In this document: positions 46,796-58,520 of the stretch, piece by piece
Layout: each line of letters begins with the position of its first letter
Numbering within the stretch: position 1 is the first letter of the stretch
Translations under genes and position numbers: made by a program
NCBI RefSeq assembly: GCF_000003815.2
Contig: NC_049989.1
Location: 11,885,704-11,949,703, forward strand
DNA length: 64,000 nucleotides
Direction: 5' to 3'
Origin: Branchiostoma floridae
Lineage: Eukaryota > Chordata > Leptocardii > Amphioxiformes > Branchiostomatidae
Notes under the pieces: model-generated
Database searches by the model: none
Told to the model about the DNA's origin: nothing
Seen by the model: only the letters and a program-made list of their open reading frames with translations

Positions 46796-48636
46796 ATGGC
46801 GGGTATTGGGAGCGTAGTTCTCCGGCGAGCCATGAGTACGGAGTCCAAGCGGATGGTGGATCGGTTCATCCGCGTGGATCACGCAGGGGAGGTTGGGGCA
46901 AACTATATCTACCGTGGACAGATGGCAGTCCTGGGGAACACAGAGGTGGGGTGTTCTTTAACGGTTATTATTGTTTTTATTACACACAACCAGAACTTTT
47001 CCCAGCTTTAAATTTTTTCCGTTCGACTCATTGTTTGGGGGGACCATTTTTTTTTCTTATCAAACATACCATCTTAAGCTAATGAAAAACGACTTTAAGC
47101 AGTTACATGTCATAAAGTCCAGATTTTTGGGACAGTGAGGATGATAATTTTTTTTTCTATCCCAATGTTGCACAAGCAAATTTCCTAATCTCCAAGTAGA
47201 TTCCTCCAGTGGCATAAAACAGTAACATAAGCTGGGGAAGGACTTCAGCTGGCAGAGGGGTAAAATTGGCCACCGCTGATTACAAATTTCCATCCTGGGA
47301 CGGAGGGACGGGTCCTTGATACAGCCCTGCATACAACTGCGTTTCATGTGGTCAAATATTACTTAACAATCTCAATTCTTGAGTGCAGCACACTACTATC
47401 CAGAAGGGATGTCGGTCTGTGATGCTGCAGTACCTAAAGGTTTAGCTTGGGGGCTAGAATTTCCATGTTTATTTGGAATCATCTCAATAACAACCCGCAT
47501 GTCAAAATTCATACAAATCCATCAAAATGATCTCAAGTTATGTTTGCAAAAACCCAAATACAACCAAAAACAGTAACAACCATCACCTTGGAATCTCCCT
47601 CCTGAATGTAATGCAGGGCTCAAAATACTTTTTGCGCATACCTGCACTGGTGGGATAGAAAATTACCTGCACCATACAAATTTTACCTGCACCACGGATT
47701 TAGGAATTATGGATCATATCAAATTTGTTCAGGAACCATTGCTTTATTTTTCTTTTATACTTTATACTGTAGATGGTAAAAACAATCCACATGCACCTAC
47801 ATCATTGGCCATTTATGTATAAAACCCAGTACATAGACCAGTGCAGGTTAGGTGCTGGTAGATATTAGAAATACCTGCACAGCTCCAATTTTACCTGCAC
47901 TAACCTATATATGCAGGTGGTATTTCGAGCCCTGTACTAGTAATGATATATGAATAAACCTGTGTCTTGTTCCTACCAGGTTGGCAGAGTAATCCAGCGT
48001 ATGTGGGACCAGGAAAAGGAGCACATGGCCAAGTTTGAGGAGCTGATACCCCAGCACAGAGTCAGGCCCACTGTGTTGTTACCTATATGGAATGTAGCAG
48101 GCTTTGTACTAGGTACGATACTAATGTAGTAGTACTGGTGTAGTAGTACTGTGGTACAAAAATGCAGATATCACATTAGACATAAATCATGCGAATCAGG
48201 GCATCATTTGCATAAATGGTGAGAAATTGCTGCAATGTAACAGTCTGGGTCAGAGAACTTTAGTAGAATATTTTGCCATGTCCACTAATTTTCCATTTTG
48301 TGATTGGAACACCTAAATGCAGTTCCCTTCTCTTTGTGACATATTCCAGGTGCTGGCACTGCCCTATTGGGTAAGGAAGGAGCCATGGCATGTACTGTAG
48401 CTGTGGAGGACAGCATAGTGGAACACTACAACAGTCAGATCAGAGCTCTCATCGAGGACGACCCAGAAAAACACAAGGAACTCTTAGAAGTCATCAAGAA
48501 GTTTCGGGACGAGGAACTGGAGCACCATGATATGGGACTCGAGCATGACGCAGAAGCTGCGCCTGCGTATCAGACTTTGACTAATGTGATCAAAGGAGGG
48601 TGCAAGGCAGCCATCTGGCTATCAGAGAGGATTTAG
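46796..48636 (+). CDS. COQ7: 5-demethoxyubiquinone hydroxylase, mitochondrial
   Basis: Di-iron monooxygenase of ubiquinone (coenzyme Q) synthesis: hydroxylates demethoxyubiquinone on the matrix face of the inner membrane, in complex with COQ9. Exons 46796-46945, 47980-48112 and 48350-48636 give 189 residues with consistent phases. The ferritin-like carboxylate ligands are visible in order: RVDHAGEVGAN, DQEKEHMAKFEE, VEDSIVEHYN and DEELEHHD. RPTVLLPIWNVAGFVLGAG and GKEGAMACTVAVE match the family closely. The protein is slightly shorter than vertebrate COQ7 because the leader is brief (MAGIGSVVLRRAMSTESKRM). This ATG was chosen because it opens the frame before the first conserved block; an upstream leader exon remains possible. 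A candidate AATAAA is at 49438-49443. Confidence 0.95.
47614..47934. mobile_element. hAT-like MITE (CAGGGCTC ends) in COQ7 intron 1
   Basis: It starts CAGGGCTCAAAATAC and ends GGTATTTCGAGCCCTG, with repeated ACCTGCAC words on both sides. It is 321 bp long and related in its ends to 43416-43656. No clear target duplication was seen. Confidence 0.68.
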
Positions 48637-48639
48637 GAA

Positions 48640-48790
48640 GACTGTACAGTAGGGGTGGGTATGGTGTACCTGTACAAAACCATTTTTTTCCTTGTTGGAT
48701 GGGTCCGGAAAAAACAGACCTGAAAAAAACAACAGTGAACCGGATTTTTGACCGATTAGAAATTGAACAGATTATACTGGCAGGCGTTCA
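48640..48790. mobile_element. One-ended hAT-like MITE remnant in the COQ7 3' region
   Basis: TAGGGGTGGGTATGGTGTAC begins just after the COQ7 stop and resembles the terminus of the element at 50086-50512, with a shared AAAACCATTTTTT/GGTCCGG interior. No right end is adjacent. A matching opposite terminus (TGTACCTACCCCTA) lies far away at about 53858-53871. Confidence 0.5.
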
Positions 48791-50085
48791 TGTATTTTGG
48801 GGCTTATTGGTCCAAGAAAATAACAAGAACAAAGCAGAGGAGAAAATTCTCCTGGTCATTCTTACCAAGTTTGTACAGTCAAACTTGGTCTAAGTTAACA
48901 GAGGTGTTAGTGTTTACATGAAAATAGGACTTCAAAACACCAGCAGAAGTCCGATACTCCATCCAACAGAATCCTTTGTAAATTGTAGTGACATGGACCA
49001 TTGTTTTAAGTATCGCCCATTCACAAGTTTTCACAGACAATTAGGACAAGGACCTGGACCTGATCCTCTGGACCTCTGGTAGCTAAGCTGAGATAGTAAT
49101 TAGTGAGTGTTGTATGCAGTTGTTGAAAGACTAGTGTTAAGAAGAGACTCATTGATAGACCAGAAATGGTCATGTCACATATTAAATGGCAAAGAAAAAA
49201 GAACATTGAAGTATTTATTTCCTTCTTCATGTAAGTGATATTCAATTTTCTCACATAGGAAATTATTGTTATGATGTACCACTTTGTATTCCTGTTCATA
49301 TAAGCATTCATGAGGTCATATTAAAACATTTTTGGACTTATGTTTTGAGCCTTTATTGAAACCTAGGAAAGCATCAGACAAGGGTTATGTAAATATTCCC
49401 TCTGGTTAGCACAATACAGTAGATCTTTGGCTAGAACAATAAATCAGAAAGATATAAATCATATCTAACATGAATACATGTGGAATTTATAAATTCTCTT
49501 TCCCTTCATAAAATTATTTTGAACAATGAACATGTGGCGGAGCAGCATACATTTTGTCAATCCAAAATAAAAGAAAATGAACCTGATAAATTAAATCATA
49601 GAAGTCGACATATTAATTTTTCAAAATAGGTAACAGTAAAATACTGGATACTAATAGAAACAGACAGCATTAATTTTCTAATAATATTGTTAAATATGTG
49701 CCAGTGGGAGTCAATACAACAAACAATGGAAGACTGTTTCTTTTTATTGCATCTTTTCATTTTGAAATTCAACTGATAAATTCAGAGACCATGTGATGAG
49801 TCCATTTCTCATCAAATCAATAAATACGGTCATCTTTTAGATTACTTGTTTCAAAAGACCTACTATCAACCATGCTGCATGTTATAAAGCCTAGGAAAGA
49901 AATGTTGTGTTCCACTGCCTTATACTGCCAAATGTATTATACATCTGGCAAAATTTTAACATGTTTTGTACAGCATGTCAGCTCATCTGATATCTCAGGA
50001 ACATTTATGAATATGAAAACAAAATGCACTAAATTTGCAACTTTGTCCAACTAGTGTTCCCATGAAGTCACATAGAAGTAATTAT

Positions 50086-50512
50086 TAGGGCTGGGTACAG
50101 GTACAGAAAATTCAGGTCCAGGTCCGGTCCAAAGGATTAGGTCCAGGTCCGGACCTGAACCTGGACCTGATGCAGTATGACTCATACCGATGGTCCATTT
50201 TACTACAAAGAAATCTGTTTGGTAGAGTATTAGACTTACACTGCCGTTTTAAAACCATACAACGCTAACTGCACCTGTACGATTGGCTGTAAAACTTGGT
50301 AGAAATTACTATAAATTCTACTCTACTTCACTCTTGTTATTTTCTTCCATCTGCAAGCGCTAAAATGTGTGAATGCCTGATAAAATAATCTGTTAATTTT
50401 CGAATCGGTCCACATCCGGTCCACCTAATTTTTTTCAGGTCCGGTTTTTCTGGACCGGTCCAATAAGAAAAAACGGTTTTGTACCGGTACGCAGTACCGA
50501 TACCCAGCCCTA
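50086..50512. mobile_element. hAT-type MITE with 8-bp target-site duplication
   Basis: The 427-bp element has inverted termini TAGGGCTGGGTAC and its complement ending ACCCAGCCCTA. It is flanked on both sides by GTAATTAT (50078-50085 and 50513-50520), an 8-bp duplication typical of hAT elements. The body is built of GGTCCGG and GGACCTG words and is non-coding. Confidence 0.88.
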
Positions 50513-52354
50513 GTAATTATGTATAAGGCGATTGCAATGGTAAGAAGTTACCTTGTACAATACATTTCTGAGGCACGATGAAGGCATACAGTTCACAATA
50601 GCAATAGTTCAAGTTATTGAGGACCACTTTTTGCTTTTCCACAAGGGTTCAAAATTGTTATTATTAAAGAGCAACTGACCATTCCTGGGTAATAAGCAAA
50701 AATTCATTGTTGAAATCTCTTTCAAAATCGTTGAAAATGTATTCTGAGTTGACCAATCATTTAACACAAAAAATTATTCTTTGCTTCTATACACTATATA
50801 AAAATTCAATTTTTCTTTCTGGCTTTGTCAAATATTGTGAGCACTTGCTATAAAAATTCAACACACTGTACCAGCATGTATATTCTGAATTTCATAATTG
50901 TAAAATTTCTTCTCTATAAAATCCAACTAAATGAAATAAAATTTAAACTTTGTATCACATTTTATAGGAATAATTATTTTCATAGATATGAAACAAACTT
51001 TTCATATATTCATATTTCGTGCACTAGTACAAGGTTCATAGTTGCAACAAGTCCGTTCTTTTATGAACACTACTAGTGCACAACCAGCCTAGCTATATGC
51101 AATCACCATATCTAGTACATATACCATGTCCTCAATTCTAAATCTGCAACACATTTTTCATTACCACTAAGAGGACTTTATTTCAGTATTTGTTTGTTTC
51201 TTAAATGCAGAGGTAATGCAATGGAAATGCATGGCTGAAATGGGACAACTTTGAAATTAAAAAAAAACAAAATTTCAAAACAGTCTAAAAGCTGGTGTAG
51301 TGGCATTGACAAGCCTACATATTACCTATTATACTGGCCAACACATACTTGCACATATACTTGTAAATGATAAGGGTAAAGGTAGTCCCATGGCATTTTA
51401 TTGAGTGGGTTGCTATCAAATGTGTTGAACATGGTAGTAGAAGGAGGAGCGCTAGCCCATTCCTCTTTTTCCACCACCTTTTAGTTTTACCTCTTCAACC
51501 AAACCCTTCTCAAACTCCATATCTGTGCCACACTGGTGCGGCACGTTCCGGGCATTAGCTTGGCACTTTGTGTACCTGTGCGGCACCAATTTACTTCCCT
51601 GTGGACCTTTGTATTGGTGCCGCACCAGTCCTCCCACAATTAATCATCATTTATCATGCAGGCTAGCAGGACTGCATGTCCCTGCCTGGGTTACATGTCA
51701 ACTTCTTCGCTGGACAGGGGGTTAGCAGGGGGTGGTCACACCTTATTAAGGTCTGCCCTGCTGCCTGGGGCTGCCCCAGCCACATGTGCCACTGGCTTGA
51801 GTTACAGTACATGTATCAAGGCAGTTTTGAAATTCTAGTATTTCTTGTTGTCCAAAAAGAAGGAAATTAGAAACTATGTAGATGGATGTTCTTCTTTGTT
51901 ATGGTTTTGTTTTGTTTTGTCAATGAGAGTATAGAATGTAGGGAGAAAATACATCCTTGGCATATGCTACATGTACATGTATGCTATGACTGTGAGTCTT
52001 TGACTAGGGTAGATATGTATATTTGTTGTAACCAGGCAGTACAGTAATGGGTAAATATTCAGTTACATTTTGAATCCATGCAGTACAAACCTTGATTGCA
52101 ATTGTGCTGGTTCAGTGACATCAAGGTGACTTTATTTTTGACTTAACTATTACACAAGAATCCCTGAAAGACTTTGACATAACTTTTTTTGATAGTTCAC
52201 GATTCTTGGCTCTGAAATACTATGACAACAAATGGCAATTAAATTGAGCAAACTTCAGTACTTATATACACCTGCCCAGGCACACCCTTGAAAGTGATCT
52301 TTCCACATGTAATTGAGGTCATCAGTGTCATATATACAAATGTATGCTGGGCCC

Positions 52355-54850
52355 CCACTAGTAGAAGCAAGATCTAGAGCATGCCAGTCTGTAGCCAGCC
52401 TGACATCATTCATTAACTATCAATGGCTAATGTCTCCAAATTCATGGAAATTTTTTGTTGTGTGTTGAACTTATGTTGGTAAACGTACCGTAAAGGTAAC
52501 AGTTTTCAACAGATGTGCAGGCGCAAAAGGATATAATTTATATTTCCAAGATACATGTATCTTCGACTTCCATCTTTACAGTACAGATGACAGCGGGGGG
52601 ATATGATCCAGGTCTACAAGTTTTTAACAGGCAAAGAGAGAGTTCAGGCAGACACCTTTTTTTGAGAGGGTGGAAAACACAACAAGAGGACACAGTCTAA
52701 AGTTGAAGATCCCCCTGGCTAAGTCGAGGTTGAGAGCCCAGGCTTTTAGCACAAGAGTAGTAAAGAACTGGAACTCCCTGCCAGAGAAAGTGGTAAATAG
52801 TATCAAGGTGAACCAATTCAAAAACCAACTAGACAAACACTGAGCCATCTGATGTATGAGCGTGCCTAGCCGATGACCTGAAGTGACAAGATCAGTCCAC
52901 TACAGGAGTCCACTCCTCCCTCGACTGAAGATGGTATGCATGGTATGCATTTGTGCTGTAAAATTTAATGTACATGTATTTACTATGATTTAGTTTGCAG
53001 GGATTTAATTTCAGGGAAGCAGGGAAAACAGGATGTTCGTGGTGGCTTTGAGTTTGCAGTAGCGCCATATATACTGGAGTCAAATACTGTAAAAATATAT
53101 GGGAAATGTTCACAGTGGTCTTGCAAAAACTAAACATAAAACCATCATGAACTTTCTGCATTCATAATATCTCAAGGCAAGCTACATGTATAAGGACATA
53201 ATATCATTGGCAAAGCTTTTTTTTTTTTCAAAGCAGCCTCCAGCCAGTCAAGGAAACTTTTGAAGGTTTGTAAATTATTGTAACCTGCTCACTAGCCACA
53301 GAGAGAGTGGGTCTAATAAGAAGCAACAGCATGAAATTTTCTAACAGCCATTACTGATATCTATTTTGCCCAGGCATGTCATTTATCATAACCAGTCAAG
53401 TTATTTCCTATAAAGCACTACATATAGAGGAAACCCTTGTCTTATAAAGGATAAACAATGTGCCATTTTTGCTGAATTTCAATTCCTGAAAAAGAAATTG
53501 GGACCCCTATGATGTAAATCCAATCGATGATGATAACTTTCAAATAGATTTTAAAGTGTTCATGTGAAATACAAAGATATCTAGTATTTCCGAATCAAAA
53601 GAACAAAACCTGTTAGAAAAACTTTCAAAACTATTAGTATTACAATTTTTTCAAGACATGTGCATGACTAAGGGCATGTTACAAATGTAGAGTCCAACTC
53701 ATGTTTGTATTGTTTTATATTTCATAATATATTGCTACTGTGAGTGAGCTTTAATGCTATTATCATTGCCACTATTTTATTCTCGGTCCAACTTGAACTG
53801 GGCCACTGATTGTCTGGCAAGAAATACCTTTTTGTACCAGTGGTACTGTGCAACTGTACCTACCCCTAGCTACTCTGCTGATCCAAGCTATTTTGGGAGT
53901 CGACCGCTGGGACGGGACATAACATTTCCAAGATGATAAACAGAACTTCAGAAGTCCTGTATTTCACACTCTGATATCTGCTTATTTGAAGTCTTCAATC
54001 CCTAATTGAGCTGTTCACATTCAGAACACTAGATTATTTCAGCCTGCTTGGTCCAGAAGCAAAGAGATGTCTCTTGAAGTTATGTTTTGTCTTTGATTAC
54101 ACACTAGATTACACAGAGCATACCATCATCTGCAAAGATGGAAGAATGCCTACAGTACACACTAGATGACTAGATTAGCTATCTCATCTATTTAACCTAG
54201 CATTAAGAGCAAAAAAAAGGTGGAACCTACCATGGAGGCTAGGTGGGCCTCTATGAGATGGACTATAGTATAGAAGCAAGATTTAGTCAGTCTAGAACAA
54301 GTGTGTGTCAGTAGCTAGTCTGACAACATTCCTGAGCTATCGTAGAATGCAAACTCCACTCGTCTCCAAATTTATAGAAAATCAGCTCTTCTTCAAGTTC
54401 GTGTGTTCTGAAGTTTTTCTGGTAACTGAAGCCAACAGTTTCAAAAGATATGCAGGGGCAATGTCTCCAAGATACTAGTACTTTAAAACTGTATTCATTT
54501 ATTTTAATAAGTGATCAGGGTTTTTATTTTGTGATTACCGTAGCAGGAAAATAGAATGTTTGTGGTGGTTTTGAGTTACATGTAACAGTGAATGCGCAGT
54601 CTTGCACATTTCTTAAATAAACATAACTCCACTGTGAACTTTCTATATTTACAATTATATCTCAAGGCAAGCTGTATAAGCATGCAGAGAGAATATTGGC
54701 AAAGCTTGAATTTTTCAAAGCTCATGGAAATTATTGAAGGTTTGTTATGCCCCATGCTTGATCACCCCACCCCCTCCCCACCACCAAAACAACAACAACA
54801 ACAAAGCAGCAGGTTTTTCTAACAGCCATTACTGGAATCTACCCTACACT
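52355..54850 (+). repeat. Pair of diverged dispersed duplications
   Basis: Segments at about 52355-53340 and 54245-54850 share an ordered series of words. Examples are TAGAAGCAAGAT, TCTCCAAATT, a palindromic-MITE remnant, ATATCTCAAGGCAAGCT and TTGGCAAAGCTT. The first copy carries the extra LINE fragment. No coding potential was seen. Confidence 0.6.
52584..52843 (+). mobile_element. LINE reverse-transcriptase C-terminal fragment
   Basis: The plus-strand reading shows the typical end of a CR1/jockey-like ORF2: RAQAFSTRVVKNWNSLPEKV, then QFKNQLDKH and a stop. A frame shift in a T-run at about 52659-52665 separates it from an earlier in-frame piece (GDMIQVYKFLTGKERV). It is dead and 5'-truncated. 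Confidence 0.7.
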
Positions 54851-55639
54851 ATAAGCAACATGCCATTTTTCAATTAATTCCAGTTATTGAAAAGAAACTG
54901 TGACTTTTACAGTGAAAACTAAATTACTGATAACGGGGGCCGCCCTAAGATGGTTCCTGTCCTAAGATGGCACGGATTTTTTTCTGATCTCATTATCCAT
55001 AATTAAATAAAATAAGTTGTTTGTTGCAAGTGACTATGCTGATTACAAAGGTAAATAAACAAAGTCCAAGCACACATTCAAAATATACCGGTATTTTAAC
55101 ATATTTACTTACTTTTTTTAAAAATAATTCTATCAGTAAGGTTGGCAGAGTGCTGAATCACTGCGGTCACAAGTCTCTGCGTATTGGCGGTTCGTGTCGC
55201 TAACTCTACCAGTCACACAACTGCCATACACATAAGAAAGAAAGCTCCATAAAACACTATGAATATGGGTCTTTAAATGTTTGTTGAGTAGAAAGGCTTT
55301 ACCATGTGTAAGCGATATAAACATCGCCACCATTGTAATTTCACAAGGGAGTGTGGCCGTGAAGGTGAATAGAGAGTGCTCCAAAGATTTATTTTGACTG
55401 TAACAAATGATTCGTGCTGTCTATGAAAATAAAACTTGATAGAGAGATGTAGATGATATTTTCTGATAATTAGACAGAGTTTTGTTGATGTTGGCAGTGT
55501 CGCTTTTTCGTAATGCATTCACAATCAGTGCATTCAGCCCATTGCCCGTCAAAATATCAGCTGGATTGTTCTTGGTGTCCTCATTAAAATAAGAAGTACA
55601 TACACTAACAGTCAGGATTTTACTGTCAAAAGAATTGTC

Positions 55640-58520
55640 TCACAGTGTTTGCCGCTTGTAACACGCAGCGCGAAAGTTTCTTGGCGACATGAATGCATTT
55701 CCTATTCAAGTATATGCATGTTGTTCCATCCATGTGTCAAAATTTCAGTCATCAAATGACCATTCTCTGAGGCAACGAGCGCTGAGGGCCATGAGTTTGA
55801 GTGTATGAAAAGTGTGCCATGTGTTAATAACAAACAATACCATGGACGGAATAAGGTTTCAATATGAAATACGAATTGATACTTATTTCCTAATAAAAAG
55901 AACCTGTCAGAAAAGAAGTAATTTTTCAAGATGTTTATTACTACGGATATGTTACAAATGGAGAGTCGAACAATGTTACATTTATGGACTTGGGAGGAAA
56001 ATATTTGGAAGAAACCTACAATCTATTGGAACTGTAACAGTGATATAATGCTGCTGTCAGTTGAACAGGGAGTTTTCCCACTAGCTATACAATGTACATT
56101 GATATGCAAGCACAGTTGATAAGATACTGGCTTAGATTTAATTAACTTAGTCTAACAAATGACAGGCCTTTTAAAGATCTAGAGAGCATACTTCTGTTTA
56201 GCTACAATAAGGCTGGGCTGTCCAAGTGACATACATGTATTAGAATAGATTATATAGATTATATAGAATAGGATAGTTAATATATATTTTGTAGATACCT
56301 GGCAGTCTGAGGGTGAATCACATTTCTAGTACAAACATCCTCTTTAAAAAGACCTACAGCTTATCACCCTATGATAGCATTAACATTAAAACACATTAAG
56401 GTCAACAAGTAAGCACTAGTATTACACAATGATTAAGATTGTCAAAAAACACAAAAACAAATTGTTTAAAGTCTGTACTGATTCTATTCTATTATAACAG
56501 TGCATTTTGTAGAATTTATATGTAGTACTACTCATGGTCCTGCGAGACCGACGAGTGCCTTTACTTACTTTCCTTATAACAGTTGTGAGCCAAGAGCAAA
56601 AAATTGGATGTTACTTACATGAAAATGTTGAAAGAAAGGTATATAATGTTTCATGGAGAGACTGTGTAACCAACAAGCAACTACATGTATACGGCCCACT
56701 CCCAACCATTTCACCTGTGGCGTGACAGCGCATGTGGTTCGAGGTGACAAACCGGCAGGGAAACTGATTGGCTCCATGTTAAGAATTGACTCCAGATTAG
56801 GAAGGTGCAGACTCAGTACATAACATTAAAGACAATGCTCGAAAGAAACTGCTTTAATGTCTATTGTGAATGACAGCTCATTCTGAAAAAGATCACCGAT
56901 GTAAAACCAAATGCATATCAGACATGGCTTCCAAAATTTTTGGCTTAACCCTGCTGTTAATTTGGAATATATTCAAGAACTGCATGAAAGATGTGTTTCT
57001 TTCTGAGACAAGAATTGAAGAAATACATTTGTACAAAAGGGTTAATTAACTAGCAACTTAGTGCAAAATAAAAAAAACAACTTGAAAACTGTATACATAC
57101 TTTATAGAACTAAAGCAAACATTTGCCAAATTGAAAACTGTGCCAACATCAAGCTAGTAACACACCTTAGCCAATGAGACATGTCCAACATCATGTCCCC
57201 CCAAAACCCTGCCCAGCATGAGGGTGATACAGAGTACAGAATAGGGTCAGTTCCAAGTTTTACAGGGACAGAGGTTGTACTTATAGCAACAGCTATTGTT
57301 TTACAGGGGGTGAATGTAAGTCAGTCTTTTTCAACCCTATTTGGAAATGTTGCTACATAGCTGTTGCCCTTGATGTACATGCTCACCACCTTACCAGATA
57401 TGTTACTCAACTTTACAGCAGCACATGCTTCTGTCTTTCTACATTTGAAAATGTGGGGAACGGAATACAAAGGATGTGAATTTTCCAAATCCCCTTGGGC
57501 AGGACCAACAGGCTGAAAGCACTGCACAATTGCATAATGACGGGATTCGACTAAGTCACACTGACAGTTTGCTGTAGCACTGCAGCTGCATGTTCGAACA
57601 GATGCCTGTAGAAAGTACAGCACTTCCCCAAAACAGGTGATACCATTTGACACAAAAGCAATTGTGTATGAATTGTGCCTGACAGCTCTAGTGTATAAGC
57701 GAGAGTGTATCATCTCGCCTTCCTTCATCAGTCTGAAAAAGAAGAAGAAAAATGCCCATTACTTCATCTTAATATATATTATAGAATTCTTATCATTTGG
57801 CTCTGAAATATTTGAATTTTTCCTTAGCATCATTCAGCAATTGCAAATCCCACTACCAACAACAAGCCGAACATCATAAAATTCAGTCATTAGCCTTATC
57901 GAGCTAAATTTGTATCCCTTTTCAAGGTCTGTAAGATAACAACTTGAAGAGAATTGATGCTGACCATCCCTCACCCCCCAACACAAACCATTCTCATGCA
58001 CATGCACACAAATGTTGTCCTTTTTCGTGATGATTTTGTTAGTCGTGCCACCGCATTGAGTGCATTTTGCCCATTTCCCATGACAACACGACCTGGATTG
58101 TGATAGATTCAGCCCTCCTCGTGGGAGACAAGAAGCACACACAATTACAATTCTACTGTCAAAAAAAAGCTATATCATAAAATTAGAATTTTTATTTGTT
58201 TATCTAAATTGGTTATCAGCTTCCGAAGAGAGCAAATTCCAAAAGCGTGTCAAGTTAGGGTGCACTGTCTAAGGCAGCTCAAAATCGGAAGTTATATTCA
58301 CGATAACGTCCTCAGTGTTTGCCAGTTGTAACGCGGAGGGTGAAGGGTTCATGAACCATATGAATGTATTCCTTATCACAATATGGTCTTTATATGAATG
58401 TGTTAAAAATTCATTGATCAAAACTTGACCTCATTTTGGCAACTAGTGATGGAACACCGTGAGTTCGAGCGCGTAAAAAAGCGTAACATCTTAGGGCTGC
58501 CCCATTATATGTATAAAGAT
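55640..58520. repeat. Diverged duplicated segment, two copies
   Basis: About 55640-55860 and 58310-58530 share an ordered set of words, including CAGTGTTTGCCGCTTGTAAC against CAGTGTTTGCCAGTTGTAAC, then ATGAATG-ATTCCT and the CCATGAGTTTGAG/CCGTGAGTTCGAG block. The second copy is inside the intron between the last two exons of the transposase-derived gene. Origin unknown. Confidence 0.5.

Larger units (their letters stand above)
48895..57320. other. Gene-poor AT-rich stretch between COQ7 and the transposase-derived gene
   Basis: Only the MITEs, LINE scrap and diverged duplications listed above were recognised. Open frames are short and lack splice-bounded or family-like blocks. A run near 51535-51635 repeats the word GTGCGGCAC in both orientations, without a known meaning. 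Confidence 0.5.

Noticed and set aside
48651-53871. One large hAT transposon between the TAGGGGTGGGTA and TACCTACCCCTA ends
   Set aside because: The flanking 8-mers do not match and no transposase was found inside; the interior holds unrelated, independently bounded repeats.
49021-57320. Small coding genes in the 49-57 kb stretch
   Set aside because: Frames are under 100 codons, AT-rich, lack conserved blocks or phase-compatible neighbours.
57834-58142. Cys-rich 102-residue minus-strand frame as an extra exon of the transposase-derived gene
   Set aside because: It lies in the intron between the last two exons, which already join in phase 2; including it would need splice sites that were not convincing, though an alternative terminal exon cannot be excluded.
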